Assembly (NCBI GenBank): GCA_002490525.1
Contig: DKUE01000039.1
Location: forward strand, 47,823-111,822
DNA from: Ruminococcaceae bacterium UBA7212
Lineage (GTDB): Bacteria; Bacillota; Clostridia; Oscillospirales; Acutalibacteraceae
Direction: 5' to 3'
Length of the DNA stretch: 64,000 nt
Below are positions 33,938 through 41,447 of the stretch, in pieces. Below the pieces are notes generated by a model that ran no database searches, was not told the origin of the DNA, and saw nothing but the letters and a program-made list of their open reading frames with translations. Both the position numbers and the translations under genes were made by a program. The first letter of the stretch is position 1, and each line of letters begins with the position of its first letter.

Positions 33938-35066
33938 CTTTTTTACGCAGTGTACATACTGCACCCGCGCAAAGCACAGCGGCAAATGCACCTGTAGCAG
34001 TTACGGCAGGGCCCGTTTTCGGAATCTCCACGTTCTGCGATACATTGTCCGCTGTCGTTGCATTTTCAGAATCCGACGACACATTCGGTACAGGGTTCGT
34101 TGGGTCTTCCGTTTTTTCGACATAGGTAAATACGCTTTCACGTTTTTCGGCATAGCGATTTGCGGCATTCAACGCCAGCAAAACCTGATAAGTGGTCAGC
34201 GGGTCTTCCATCCCCTGATAATTGCGCGCACCGCCGTTTTCCGTAATAAAGCTTTTCACACCGTCCAACAGGGTTTTGCCGTTGTTTGTGTATACATTGT
34301 CTGTCGGGTCAATTCCCAATTCGCAAAGCGCCAAAATAAACTGCGCAGTAGATTCGCCGCTCGGTGCGCCCCAAGCCTCCAGCGCACCTGTTGCACCGAT
34401 TTGTGCCTGTAAATACGCAAGTGCTTTATCCACAGCTCTGCCGACCGCTTCGTTTTCTGTGTAATAGGGTGCCAACGCCTGTACGGTCATAGCGGTGCTG
34501 TCCGCATCGGAATACACACCGTAGCCCTGGTCCACGGAGCAATACGCCCAACCGCCGTCGGGCTGCTGTACGGCAAGCAGACTTTCCACAAGGGTTGCTT
34601 TCAGAGCCGCATCGAACGGAAAATCGGATTTAAAATTCATAGCAAGCAACGGGGAATTTAGGCTTGAAAGATAGATTTGACTGCTGTAATCCACTGCGGC
34701 AAGCGCGGCTAACAAGTCGTGTCCGCCGATAGACTTCGCATCCATGCCGTTTGCCGTGACTGCCAATACGGTGCGCGCCAAATCACTCGGATACATTGCA
34801 TCAAACGAATTCGCCACCGCCGCATTTATGTAGTCGGCATATTCCGAAGGCGCGGGTTTTCCCGCGCGCGCCAATGAAAACGCTGTCCAGTCGATTAAGT
34901 TATCCACAAACGTTGTCTCTTCATAATCAAACTGTGTGTTTTCCGGATTCCCGAGCCATGCGGCAACCTTTTCTTCCTCGGCACTGTGCGGCGCGGCAAA
35001 CGCCGTCAGGCAGAGCATAGACAATACACAGAGCACTGCCAAAACACTGAGAATTTGTTTTTTCAT
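33930..35066 (-). CDS. Surface-anchored alpha/alpha-barrel protein (prenyltransferase/squalene-oxidase repeat type)
   Basis: A signal peptide (1-24, TAFA/AP) is followed by an all-helical repeat domain (about 28-320). Repeats such as LVESLLAVQQPDGGWAYC and AVDKALAYLQAQIGATGALE are of the terpenoid-cyclase type. In animals this fold is the N-terminal half of intrinsic factor and transcobalamin. After a Thr/Asn/Ser stalk comes IPKTGP (348-353), a hydrophobic stretch and RKKDA, a sortase-like anchor variant of LPXTG. AAAGGAAG precedes the ATG. It is the first gene after the cobalamin riboswitch and overlaps the DUF4430 gene by eight bases. Confidence 0.88.
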   Translation of the reverse strand: MKKQILSVLAVLCVLSMLCLTAFAAPHSAEEEKVAAWLGNPENTQFDYEETTFVDNLIDWTAFSLARAGKPAPSEYADYINAAVANSFDAMYPSDLARTVLAVTANGMDAKSIGGHDLLAALAAVDYSSQIYLSSLNSPLLAMNFKSDFPFDAALKATLVESLLAVQQPDGGWAYCSVDQGYGVYSDADSTAMTVQALAPYYTENEAVGRAVDKALAYLQAQIGATGALEAWGAPSGESTAQFILALCELGIDPTDNVYTNNGKTLLDGVKSFITENGGARNYQGMEDPLTTYQVLLALNAANRYAEKRESVFTYVEKTEDPTNPVPNVSSDSENATTADNVSQNVEIPKTGPAVTATGAFAAVLCAGAVCTLRKKDA

Positions 35067-35144
35067 TTTTTTAATCTTCCTTTCTTTTTTGTGCTTTGCC
35101 GAAAAACGGCTTATATTCGGGTTATTTGATTTCTCCCTTCCGAC

Positions 35145-35175
35145 AAAAAAAGCGGGGCTCCCGGAAGAGCCCCGC
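35145..35175 (-). terminator. Attenuator terminator of the cobalamin riboswitch
   Basis: GCGGGGCT (35152-35159) pairs with AGCCCCGC (35168-35175). On the minus strand seven T follow directly. It lies between the aptamer and the first gene, which makes a transcription-off switch in the presence of cobalamin likely. Confidence 0.85.
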
Positions 35176-35265
35176 CTGATGCATAACAAAAGAAAGGTAT
35201 ATAAAGTTCCCTTAAATACCGCGATTTTGTCTGCATACTTCTCTCCCGCCGAAAGACTTTTTGCA

Positions 35266-35450
35266 CTTGCAGGCAGGTCTCCTGACTTATACCTCTGACC
35301 GCGTACGCCGCCTTCCCGATTGCTCAGTGGCATTCGGCGCACGCGCAGTATCTACAGTAGCGGGGGCTGTCACGGATTTAGACCGTGTTCCCTTTTCACC
35401 GCGGACAGTAGGATAAACCGAGAATCCTACCCTGCGGCACCTGCAAGCTA
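35266..35450 (-). promoter_or_regulatory. Cobalamin riboswitch aptamer
   Basis: On the minus strand the order of conserved parts is: P1 half CTTGCAGG, GGTGCCG, GGGAACACGG, the core GACAGCCCCCGCTACTG, GCCACTG, GGGAAGGC, then the B12 box AGTCAGGAGACCTGCC and the P1 partner CCTGCAAG. This is the full class-I AdoCbl-type layout. It controls the downstream surface protein - DUF4430 - ECF - metF operon. The stop codon of the large flavoprotein gene lies only ten bases upstream, so its promoter is inside that gene. Confidence 0.95.
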
Positions 35451-35459
35451 TTTCTTATT

Positions 35460-38288
35460 TCAGAAGCTTTCACAAAACTCGGAAATTACCGTGCTGTTGT
35501 CATTCCAGTTGTAACCGCCGCCGTTGCGAATCACTTCTTTTTCAATTATAACATTTTCCTGCGGTTTTGCAAGCGCAGAATATACGGTCTGCAATTTGGC
35601 AAATACTGCATCCGCAGTCGGTACATCTGCACCGCACAGCATGGCAAGCACCGTAAGCGCGGTAGGCAATTCCGTGTTCACTGCCGCACGCTGTGTACAG
35701 ACGGTACCGTCCGCTTTCAGGTAATGCCCGCTGTTCGCCGTAAAGGGGGCTGTAAAAATTTGTGCGGATGTTTCCGCAGTATACGCCCCGGAAATCTCCA
35801 CGGTATAGGATGCTGAGACTGCCGAAGGCTTTTTCACATCCAGAAGAATCACCGCTTTTTCCCCTCTGTAATCTGAAGCAGGCAGAATACCGAGCAACTG
35901 TGTGCCCGCGAATGCGGCGGATTTTTCGGTAACATCCGCATACACATTCGGGAAATGCGCTTTTGCAAACGCCGTTTCTTCTAAGGTTGCGGTAGGACCG
36001 AGCACAACCGCAACACTGTCGCCGTACTGCTTTACAGATTCTGCAATTTCACGGAGCTTTGCATCGGAAACGGGGGGCAGTTGATTGTTCGCCGCAAAGA
36101 TTCCGAAGCGCCCGCCTTTGCACAGAAGCCCCTGTTCGCCGACAGGCAAAGCACGCATAACGGTTTTGCCTAAGAAGCGCAAATCCGTTTTGCAAAGCGC
36201 AGAACAGAAATTGCACACGGATTCTACCGCATTCTCTTTCACAGGTACACGCTTGATGACAGGCTCTTTTTCGCGAAGCGCACCTGTCGGGCAAACGGTA
36301 ACGCACTGCCCGCAGAACATGCAACTGCTTTCTTCCAGTGGCAAGCTGTATTCGGGACTGACAATCGTATGAAATCCTCTCCCGAGAAGTCCGAGATTCG
36401 TTTTGCCCATCGTTTCTTCGCACACGCGCACACACAATCCGCATAAAATGCATTTATCCGTGTTGCGGGCAATCAAAGAATTTACGTTTTCTTCGTTTCG
36501 GTGATGCTTTTCACCTTTGAAACGTTCGGGTTTTACATCGTACTGATTGGCATAGGAAATCAGCTTGCATTCAAAATAGTCGTGACAGCCGCATTCGAGA
36601 CACCGCTGTGCTTCTTTTTTTGCCGCTTCCTCGGTAAAGCCTAAGGAAACCTCTTTGAAATTGGTTTTACGCTCTTCAGCAGACAACTGCGGCATTTTTG
36701 CGCGCGGTTTTTTCTCAAATTTATTGAAAAATTCGAGCGGAATTTCACGTTCCACAAAATAGGGCTTTTTATAGCGTACCGCTTCGCCGTGAAGATAACG
36801 GTCGATAATCACAGCTGCTTTTTGTGCTTCGCCGATTGCCGCAATCGCAATTGATGCGCCCTTGTTGGTCATATCGCCCACCGCAAACACACCGTCCAAC
36901 GAGGTACGGAAGGTTTCTTCGTCCGCCGCAACGGTGTTCCGCTTGGTCGCTTCCACGCATTCGAAGCCTGTAAGGTTCGGATACTGCCCGATTGCCATAA
37001 TCACGGTATCCAAGGTGAGTGCCTCGGTTTCGCCCTCTATCGGTTCGGGACGGCGACGTCCGCTTGCGTCCGGCGCACCCAACTGCATTTTTTGCAACGT
37101 CGCACAGACCTTACCGTCTGCATCCCCAAACGCAATCGGAGATGTCAGATATTTAAACTGCACGCCCTCTTCCTCAGCTTCACGGATTTCCACATCTTCC
37201 GCAGGCATTTCGTCACGCGTGCGTCGGTAAATCACGTAGACATTTTCCGCACCCAACCGCACGGCGGTACGGCACGCATCCATGGCGGTATTGCCGCCGC
37301 CGACAACTGCCACGTTTTTACCGATTGCCATAGGATTGCCGAGCGCCACGGTACGCAGAAAATCAATACCGCCGACAACTGCGGAATGGTCTTCGCCTTC
37401 GACGCGCATTTTACTGCTGTTCCAAGCGCCTGCCGCCAATACGACCGCATCATATTCTGCACGCAGTGCTTCTACGGTCGTGTCTTTGCCGATTTTTACG
37501 TTGCTGCGCATTTCTACGCCCAAATCAGCAATCTGCTCGATTTCCTTATCCAACAGGCTTTTCGGCAAACGGTATTCGGGAATCCCGTAACGCAGCATAC
37601 CGCCCATCTTGGGCATCGCATCCAAAACCGTAACGCTGTGCCCCTGACGACGCAGGAAATATGCCGCAGTTAAGCCTGCGGGACCGCCGCCGACCACTGC
37701 AACGGTTTTGCCTGTATCAGGTTCTATGGACGGCACATACGGCGTCGCGCTTGCCATATCCATATCGGAAGCAAAGCTCTTTAAAAATGCAATAGAAATC
37801 GGTTCGTCTACAAACTGACGGCGGCACTGTTTTTCGCACGGATGCGGGCACACTCTGCCGATAGACGAAGGCAGGGGGATTTTTTCTTTAATGAGTCTCG
37901 TCGCTTCCGTATATTCACCGTTGGCAATTAAACCGACATAGCCTTGGCAGTCCGTATTCGCGGGACACGCTTTTGTGCAGGGCGCTTTGCAGTCGCCGTC
38001 GTGATCGGACAGCAAAAGTTCCAGTGCCACCTTACGCGCACGCACCGCGCGTTCCGTGTCGGTATGCACAACCATACCGTCGGTTGCCTTCGTGGAGCAG
38101 GCACGCAGTAATTTCGGCGTACCTTCCACCTCCACAACGCAAAGCCCGCACGCACCGTATAATTCAACGCGCCCGTCATAACAAAGATTCGGAATTTTCA
38201 AGCCGTTGTCAGCCGCTGCCCGCAAAAGAGTCGTGCCCTCTTCCACGGATAAAATATGATTATCGATTGTAACGGTAATTTTGCTCAT
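35460..38288 (-). CDS. Large FAD/Fe-S oxidoreductase, StnA/NfnB-like subunit with 2Fe-2S and ferredoxin domains
   Basis: A 942-residue cytoplasmic redox protein. It has an N-terminal [2Fe-2S] ferredoxin (Cys36, 47, 50, 64), then a cysteine-rich linker (100-155). A GltD/NfnB-type flavoprotein follows, with two dinucleotide sites: VVGGGPAG (198-205) and VVGGGNTA (328-335). Next are two [4Fe-4S] sets (CILCGLCVRVC 613-623, CMFCGQCVTVC 656-666) and a C-terminal region like the first part of NuoG/formate dehydrogenase without a metal-cofactor site. With NuoF and NuoE upstream, overlapping by one base and four bases, this matches Stn/Nfn-type complexes that couple NADH, NADPH and ferredoxin. Exact donors are inferred. 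Confidence 0.82.
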   Translation of the reverse strand: MSKITVTIDNHILSVEEGTTLLRAAADNGLKIPNLCYDGRVELYGACGLCVVEVEGTPKLLRACSTKATDGMVVHTDTERAVRARKVALELLLSDHDGDCKAPCTKACPANTDCQGYVGLIANGEYTEATRLIKEKIPLPSSIGRVCPHPCEKQCRRQFVDEPISIAFLKSFASDMDMASATPYVPSIEPDTGKTVAVVGGGPAGLTAAYFLRRQGHSVTVLDAMPKMGGMLRYGIPEYRLPKSLLDKEIEQIADLGVEMRSNVKIGKDTTVEALRAEYDAVVLAAGAWNSSKMRVEGEDHSAVVGGIDFLRTVALGNPMAIGKNVAVVGGGNTAMDACRTAVRLGAENVYVIYRRTRDEMPAEDVEIREAEEEGVQFKYLTSPIAFGDADGKVCATLQKMQLGAPDASGRRRPEPIEGETEALTLDTVIMAIGQYPNLTGFECVEATKRNTVAADEETFRTSLDGVFAVGDMTNKGASIAIAAIGEAQKAAVIIDRYLHGEAVRYKKPYFVEREIPLEFFNKFEKKPRAKMPQLSAEERKTNFKEVSLGFTEEAAKKEAQRCLECGCHDYFECKLISYANQYDVKPERFKGEKHHRNEENVNSLIARNTDKCILCGLCVRVCEETMGKTNLGLLGRGFHTIVSPEYSLPLEESSCMFCGQCVTVCPTGALREKEPVIKRVPVKENAVESVCNFCSALCKTDLRFLGKTVMRALPVGEQGLLCKGGRFGIFAANNQLPPVSDAKLREIAESVKQYGDSVAVVLGPTATLEETAFAKAHFPNVYADVTEKSAAFAGTQLLGILPASDYRGEKAVILLDVKKPSAVSASYTVEISGAYTAETSAQIFTAPFTANSGHYLKADGTVCTQRAAVNTELPTALTVLAMLCGADVPTADAVFAKLQTVYSALAKPQENVIIEKEVIRNGGGYNWNDNSTVISEFCESF
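35545..35572 (-). promoter_or_regulatory. Promoter of the riboswitch operon, inside the upstream gene
   Basis: Minus-strand TTGCAA (35567-35572), 16 bases, TATAAT (35545-35550), about 95 bases before the aptamer. It lies in the last 40 codons of the flavoprotein gene. Confidence 0.5.
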
Positions 38289-40042
38289 CAGTGTACCTCC
38301 ACCGCGCCGAAGTTGCAGTTTTCAGCGCATTTTCCGCATTTGATACAAATTTCGGGGTCAATGCTGTGTACCTGCTTTACTGTACCTGAAATTGCATGTA
38401 CGGGGCAGTTCCGTGCACACTTTGCACAGCCGATACACTTTTCGGGATTGATTGTGTAGGAAATCAGTGCAGTGCATTCGCCTGCGGGACATTTTTTGTC
38501 CAGGATATGTGCTTCAAATTCGTTGCGGAAATAACGAATTGTCGTAAGCACGGGGTTCGGCGCAGTCTGCCCAAGTCCGCAAAGCGCACCGTCTTTGATG
38601 GAATAGCAAAGCTCTTCCAACAGTTCAATGTCCCCTTCCTGCCCGTTACCGTCCGCAATGCGCGTCAGCACCTCAAGCATACGCTTAGTGCCGAGTCTGC
38701 AATGCACGCATTTGCCGCAGGATTCTTTGGCGGTGAAGTCGAGGAAGAATTTCGCCATGCCGACCATGCAGGTATCCTCGTCCATAACCACCATACCGCC
38801 CGAGCCCATGATAGCGCCTGTTGCGCCGAGTGCTTTATAATCAATGACGGTATCCAAAAGAGATTCGGGAATACAACCGCCCGAAGGGCCGCCCATTTGC
38901 ACAGCTTTAAACTGCTTGCCGCCGCGAATCCCGCCGCCGATATCGAAAATGACGTCGCGCAGGGTTTTGCCCATCGGAATCTCCACAAGTCCGCCGCGCC
39001 GCACCTTGCCTGTCAGCGCAAACACCTTTGTGCCTTTACTGCCCTCGGTGCCCATTGCGGCAAATTTCTCACCGCCGTTGAAAAGAATCCATGCCACATT
39101 CGCAAAGGTCTCCACATTATTGATATTGGACGGCTTGTGCCAATAGCCCGCCTGTGCGGGGAAAGGCGGCTTCAAACGCGGCATGCCGCGGCTGCCCTCT
39201 AAGGACTCAATCAGCGCGGTCTCCTCGCCACAGACGAACGCGCCCGCACCCGCCTTGATGCGCATTTTACAGGAAAACCCGCTGTTAAGAATGTTTTCAC
39301 CAAGATAGCCTTTTTTCTCTGCCTGCCGAATAGCGTTTTCCAGCCGCTTAATCGCGAGCGGATATTCCGCACGGACATAGACAATCATTTCTTTTGCGCC
39401 GATGGCATAGGCACCGATGAGCATCCCCTCAATCAGAGAATGCGGGTCACCCTCAATGACGGCGCGGTCCATAAACGCGCCGGGGTCGCCCTCATCCGCA
39501 TTGCAAATAAGATATTTTTCTTCGCCGCCCGCACTTCTCGCGGCATTCCACTTAAACCAAGTCGGAAAGCCCGCGCCGCCGCGCCCTGCAAGACCCGAGG
39601 TTTTAATCTCTTCAATCACCTGTTCGGGCGTCATTTCTAAAAGCACCTTACGAATCGCCCGGTAGCCATCGATTTTTTCGTAATCTTCTATGCTTTCGGG
39701 GTCAATCACGCCGCAATGCCGCAGGGCAATACGGGTTTGCTTATTTAAAAATTCCGCATCTTCATCGGAAATCTTCAGTGTATCCAATGCAGATAAATTC
39801 TGATTTTCTACAGCAGAAGCAATTTTCTGAGCATCCGCCGCAGTGACTTTTACAAGGCGGGTCAAATCGCCCGACTCCTCATAAATATCGACAATCGGCT
39901 CCAAAAAGCACATACCGTTACAGCCTGTGATACGCAGTTCAAAAGCCGTGTTTTCCGTGTTCAGCGCTTGCAGCGCATCATATACCTTCTGCGCGCCTGC
40001 GGCAATGCCGCAGCTGCCCGCACCCACAACCACTTTCATCAT
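38288..40042 (-). CDS. NuoF-like NADH-binding subunit (HydB/StnB type)
   Basis: A 584-residue FMN protein. An N-terminal thioredoxin-like [2Fe-2S] domain (about 1-110) precedes the NuoF core. Core motifs are the FMN/NAD glycine-rich GLAGRGGAGFPTWFKW, NADEGDPGAFMDR, GAGAYVCGEETAL-type GAGAFVCGEETALIESLEG and the [4Fe-4S] ligands ESCGKCVHCRLG. Two more ferredoxin clusters end the chain (CIGCAKCARNC and CIKCGKCAENC). This layout is that of HydB/StnB rather than respiratory NuoF. Its ATG overlaps the NuoE-like gene in ATGA. It oxidises or reduces NAD(H) in the complex. Confidence 0.92.
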   Translation of the reverse strand: MMKVVVGAGSCGIAAGAQKVYDALQALNTENTAFELRITGCNGMCFLEPIVDIYEESGDLTRLVKVTAADAQKIASAVENQNLSALDTLKISDEDAEFLNKQTRIALRHCGVIDPESIEDYEKIDGYRAIRKVLLEMTPEQVIEEIKTSGLAGRGGAGFPTWFKWNAARSAGGEEKYLICNADEGDPGAFMDRAVIEGDPHSLIEGMLIGAYAIGAKEMIVYVRAEYPLAIKRLENAIRQAEKKGYLGENILNSGFSCKMRIKAGAGAFVCGEETALIESLEGSRGMPRLKPPFPAQAGYWHKPSNINNVETFANVAWILFNGGEKFAAMGTEGSKGTKVFALTGKVRRGGLVEIPMGKTLRDVIFDIGGGIRGGKQFKAVQMGGPSGGCIPESLLDTVIDYKALGATGAIMGSGGMVVMDEDTCMVGMAKFFLDFTAKESCGKCVHCRLGTKRMLEVLTRIADGNGQEGDIELLEELCYSIKDGALCGLGQTAPNPVLTTIRYFRNEFEAHILDKKCPAGECTALISYTINPEKCIGCAKCARNCPVHAISGTVKQVHSIDPEICIKCGKCAENCNFGAVEVH

Positions 40043-40545
40043 GTGTTCGCGCCCTCCTTTGCCTGTGCGGTCAGTTCCGCCAAGATTTTTTTCGTTTTAT
40101 CAGGCGTTAAGCTGCCGTAGGTTTCCTCGTTAATCATCATTACAGGCGAAAGACTGCAGCAACCGAGGCACGCCACATTTTTCAAAGTGAACAAACCGTC
40201 CTCGGTAGTTTCGCCGTCGTGAATTCCTAAGGTTTCTGTAATCGTTTTCTCAATCAAATCCGAGCCGTTTACATGGCACGCCGTGCCTTTGCACAGCATA
40301 ATTAAATACTTGCCGACGGGCTTTAAGCGAAACTGCGTGTAAAAGGTCGCCACGCCCATAATTTTTGCGGGCTTAATGCCTGTTTTTTCCGAAATATGAC
40401 GAATCACGTCCTGCGGCAGATAGCCGTATATTTCCTGTGCTTTTTGTAAAATCGTGATTAAGCTGCCGTCCACATTTGCATATGTATCCAGCACCGTGTC
40501 TAAAAGCGACAAATCACTGTGCACGTTTTTGCAGCTGCATTCCAT
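40039..40545 (-). CDS. NuoE-like [2Fe-2S] subunit (HydC/StnC type)
   Basis: A 168-residue thioredoxin-like ferredoxin subunit. The cluster ligands lie in MLCKGTACHVNG and VACLGCCSLSP, the usual C-x4-C...C-x3-C pattern. PQDVIRHISEKTGI and GVATFYTQFRL are family blocks. GGGAGG lies seven bases before the ATG at 40545. It is the first gene of the three-gene electron-transfer operon. Possible minus-strand promoter hexamers lie in the AT-rich stretch 40570-40615 (TTGCAT, 17 bases, TATACG). Confidence 0.93.
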   Translation of the reverse strand: MECSCKNVHSDLSLLDTVLDTYANVDGSLITILQKAQEIYGYLPQDVIRHISEKTGIKPAKIMGVATFYTQFRLKPVGKYLIMLCKGTACHVNGSDLIEKTITETLGIHDGETTEDGLFTLKNVACLGCCSLSPVMMINEETYGSLTPDKTKKILAELTAQAKEGANT

Positions 40546-40660
40546 TGGTTTGCCTCCCAATATCCATATTGATAAAATAATTCGTATAATATAATAATAT
40601 AAAGCATGCAAAAAAGCAATTTGAAAATGTTGTATAATATACAGAAATGCGGCAGAATCC

Positions 40661-40689
40661 TCGACAAAATTCAATAAATATTGTATACT
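40661..40689 (+). promoter_or_regulatory. Promoter of the PHP gene
   Basis: TCGACA (40661-40666), 17 bases, TATACT (40684-40689), 25 bases before the start codon. Confidence 0.55.
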
Positions 40690-40713
40690 TTTTTATTAGG
40701 AGATGTTCAAATC

Positions 40714-41394
40714 ATGAAATATTCGACAGAATTGCACGCGCATACCGCGCAAACGAGCCGCTGTGCGAAAGACACGGCGCAGATTTTGGTTGAAAATTAT
40801 CTGCGCGCCGGGTATTCAACATTGGTGACCACCGACCACCTGAGTCCAAGCACCTTTGAAGCCTATAAAAAAGATACACTTTCATGGAATGATAAAGTGG
40901 ATATTTTCTTAAAAGGGCATCTCACCGCCAAAGCGGCGGCTGAAAATACAGGATTAACGGTTTTGCTCGGCATGGAGCTTCGCTTTGACCGCAAAGGTGT
41001 CATCAATGATTATTTAGTCTATGGCGTGACGGAAGACTTTCTGCGCCAAAACGGAGATTTACTGAAAATGCGCCTGTCTGCCTTCTCGAAGCTGGCACAC
41101 AAAAACGGACTGCTGATTTTTCAGGCACATCCCTTTCGCAACGGTATGACCGTTGTCCATCCCGAACATTTGGACGGTTACGAAATATACAACGCCTGTG
41201 TACGCCACAACTCGAGAAACAGCATTGCCGAAAAATGGGCAAGCCTGCATAAAAAACCGGGTATTGCAGGGTCGGATTACCACCAAAGCGAAGATACCGC
41301 CCGCGGCGGCATTGTAACCGCACAAAAAATCGAATCAAATGCTGTGCTGTTATCCGTTTTGCGCAATCAGGAATACAAATTGATTCGGAAATAA
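40714..41394 (+). CDS. PHP-domain phosphoesterase
   Basis: A 226-residue polymerase-and-histidinol-phosphatase domain protein; members hydrolyse small phosphate esters or nucleotides with a trinuclear metal site. Metal ligands are seen in ELHAHT (His8, His10), TTDHLS, GMELRF, FQAHPFR and GSDYHQ. AGGAGATG precedes the ATG. It stands alone with its own promoter and a terminator behind. The substrate is unknown. Confidence 0.88.
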   Translation: MKYSTELHAHTAQTSRCAKDTAQILVENYLRAGYSTLVTTDHLSPSTFEAYKKDTLSWNDKVDIFLKGHLTAKAAAENTGLTVLLGMELRFDRKGVINDYLVYGVTEDFLRQNGDLLKMRLSAFSKLAHKNGLLIFQAHPFRNGMTVVHPEHLDGYEIYNACVRHNSRNSIAEKWASLHKKPGIAGSDYHQSEDTARGGIVTAQKIESNAVLLSVLRNQEYKLIRK

Positions 41395-41398
41395 ACGT

Positions 41399-41435
41399 AA
41401 AACCTGCGCTTCCGAAAAACAGGAGCGCAGGTTTT
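41399..41435. terminator. Bidirectional terminator between PHP and GH3 genes
   Basis: AAAACCTGCGCT (41399-41410) pairs with AGCGCAGGTTTT (41424-41435). It serves both convergent genes. Confidence 0.85.
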
Positions 41436-41447
41436 GTCTGTCCGATT

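Noticed and set aside
37092..37673. 193-codon open frame on the plus strand
   Set aside because: It is antisense to the flavoprotein domain of the StnA-like gene and is a codon-bias shadow.
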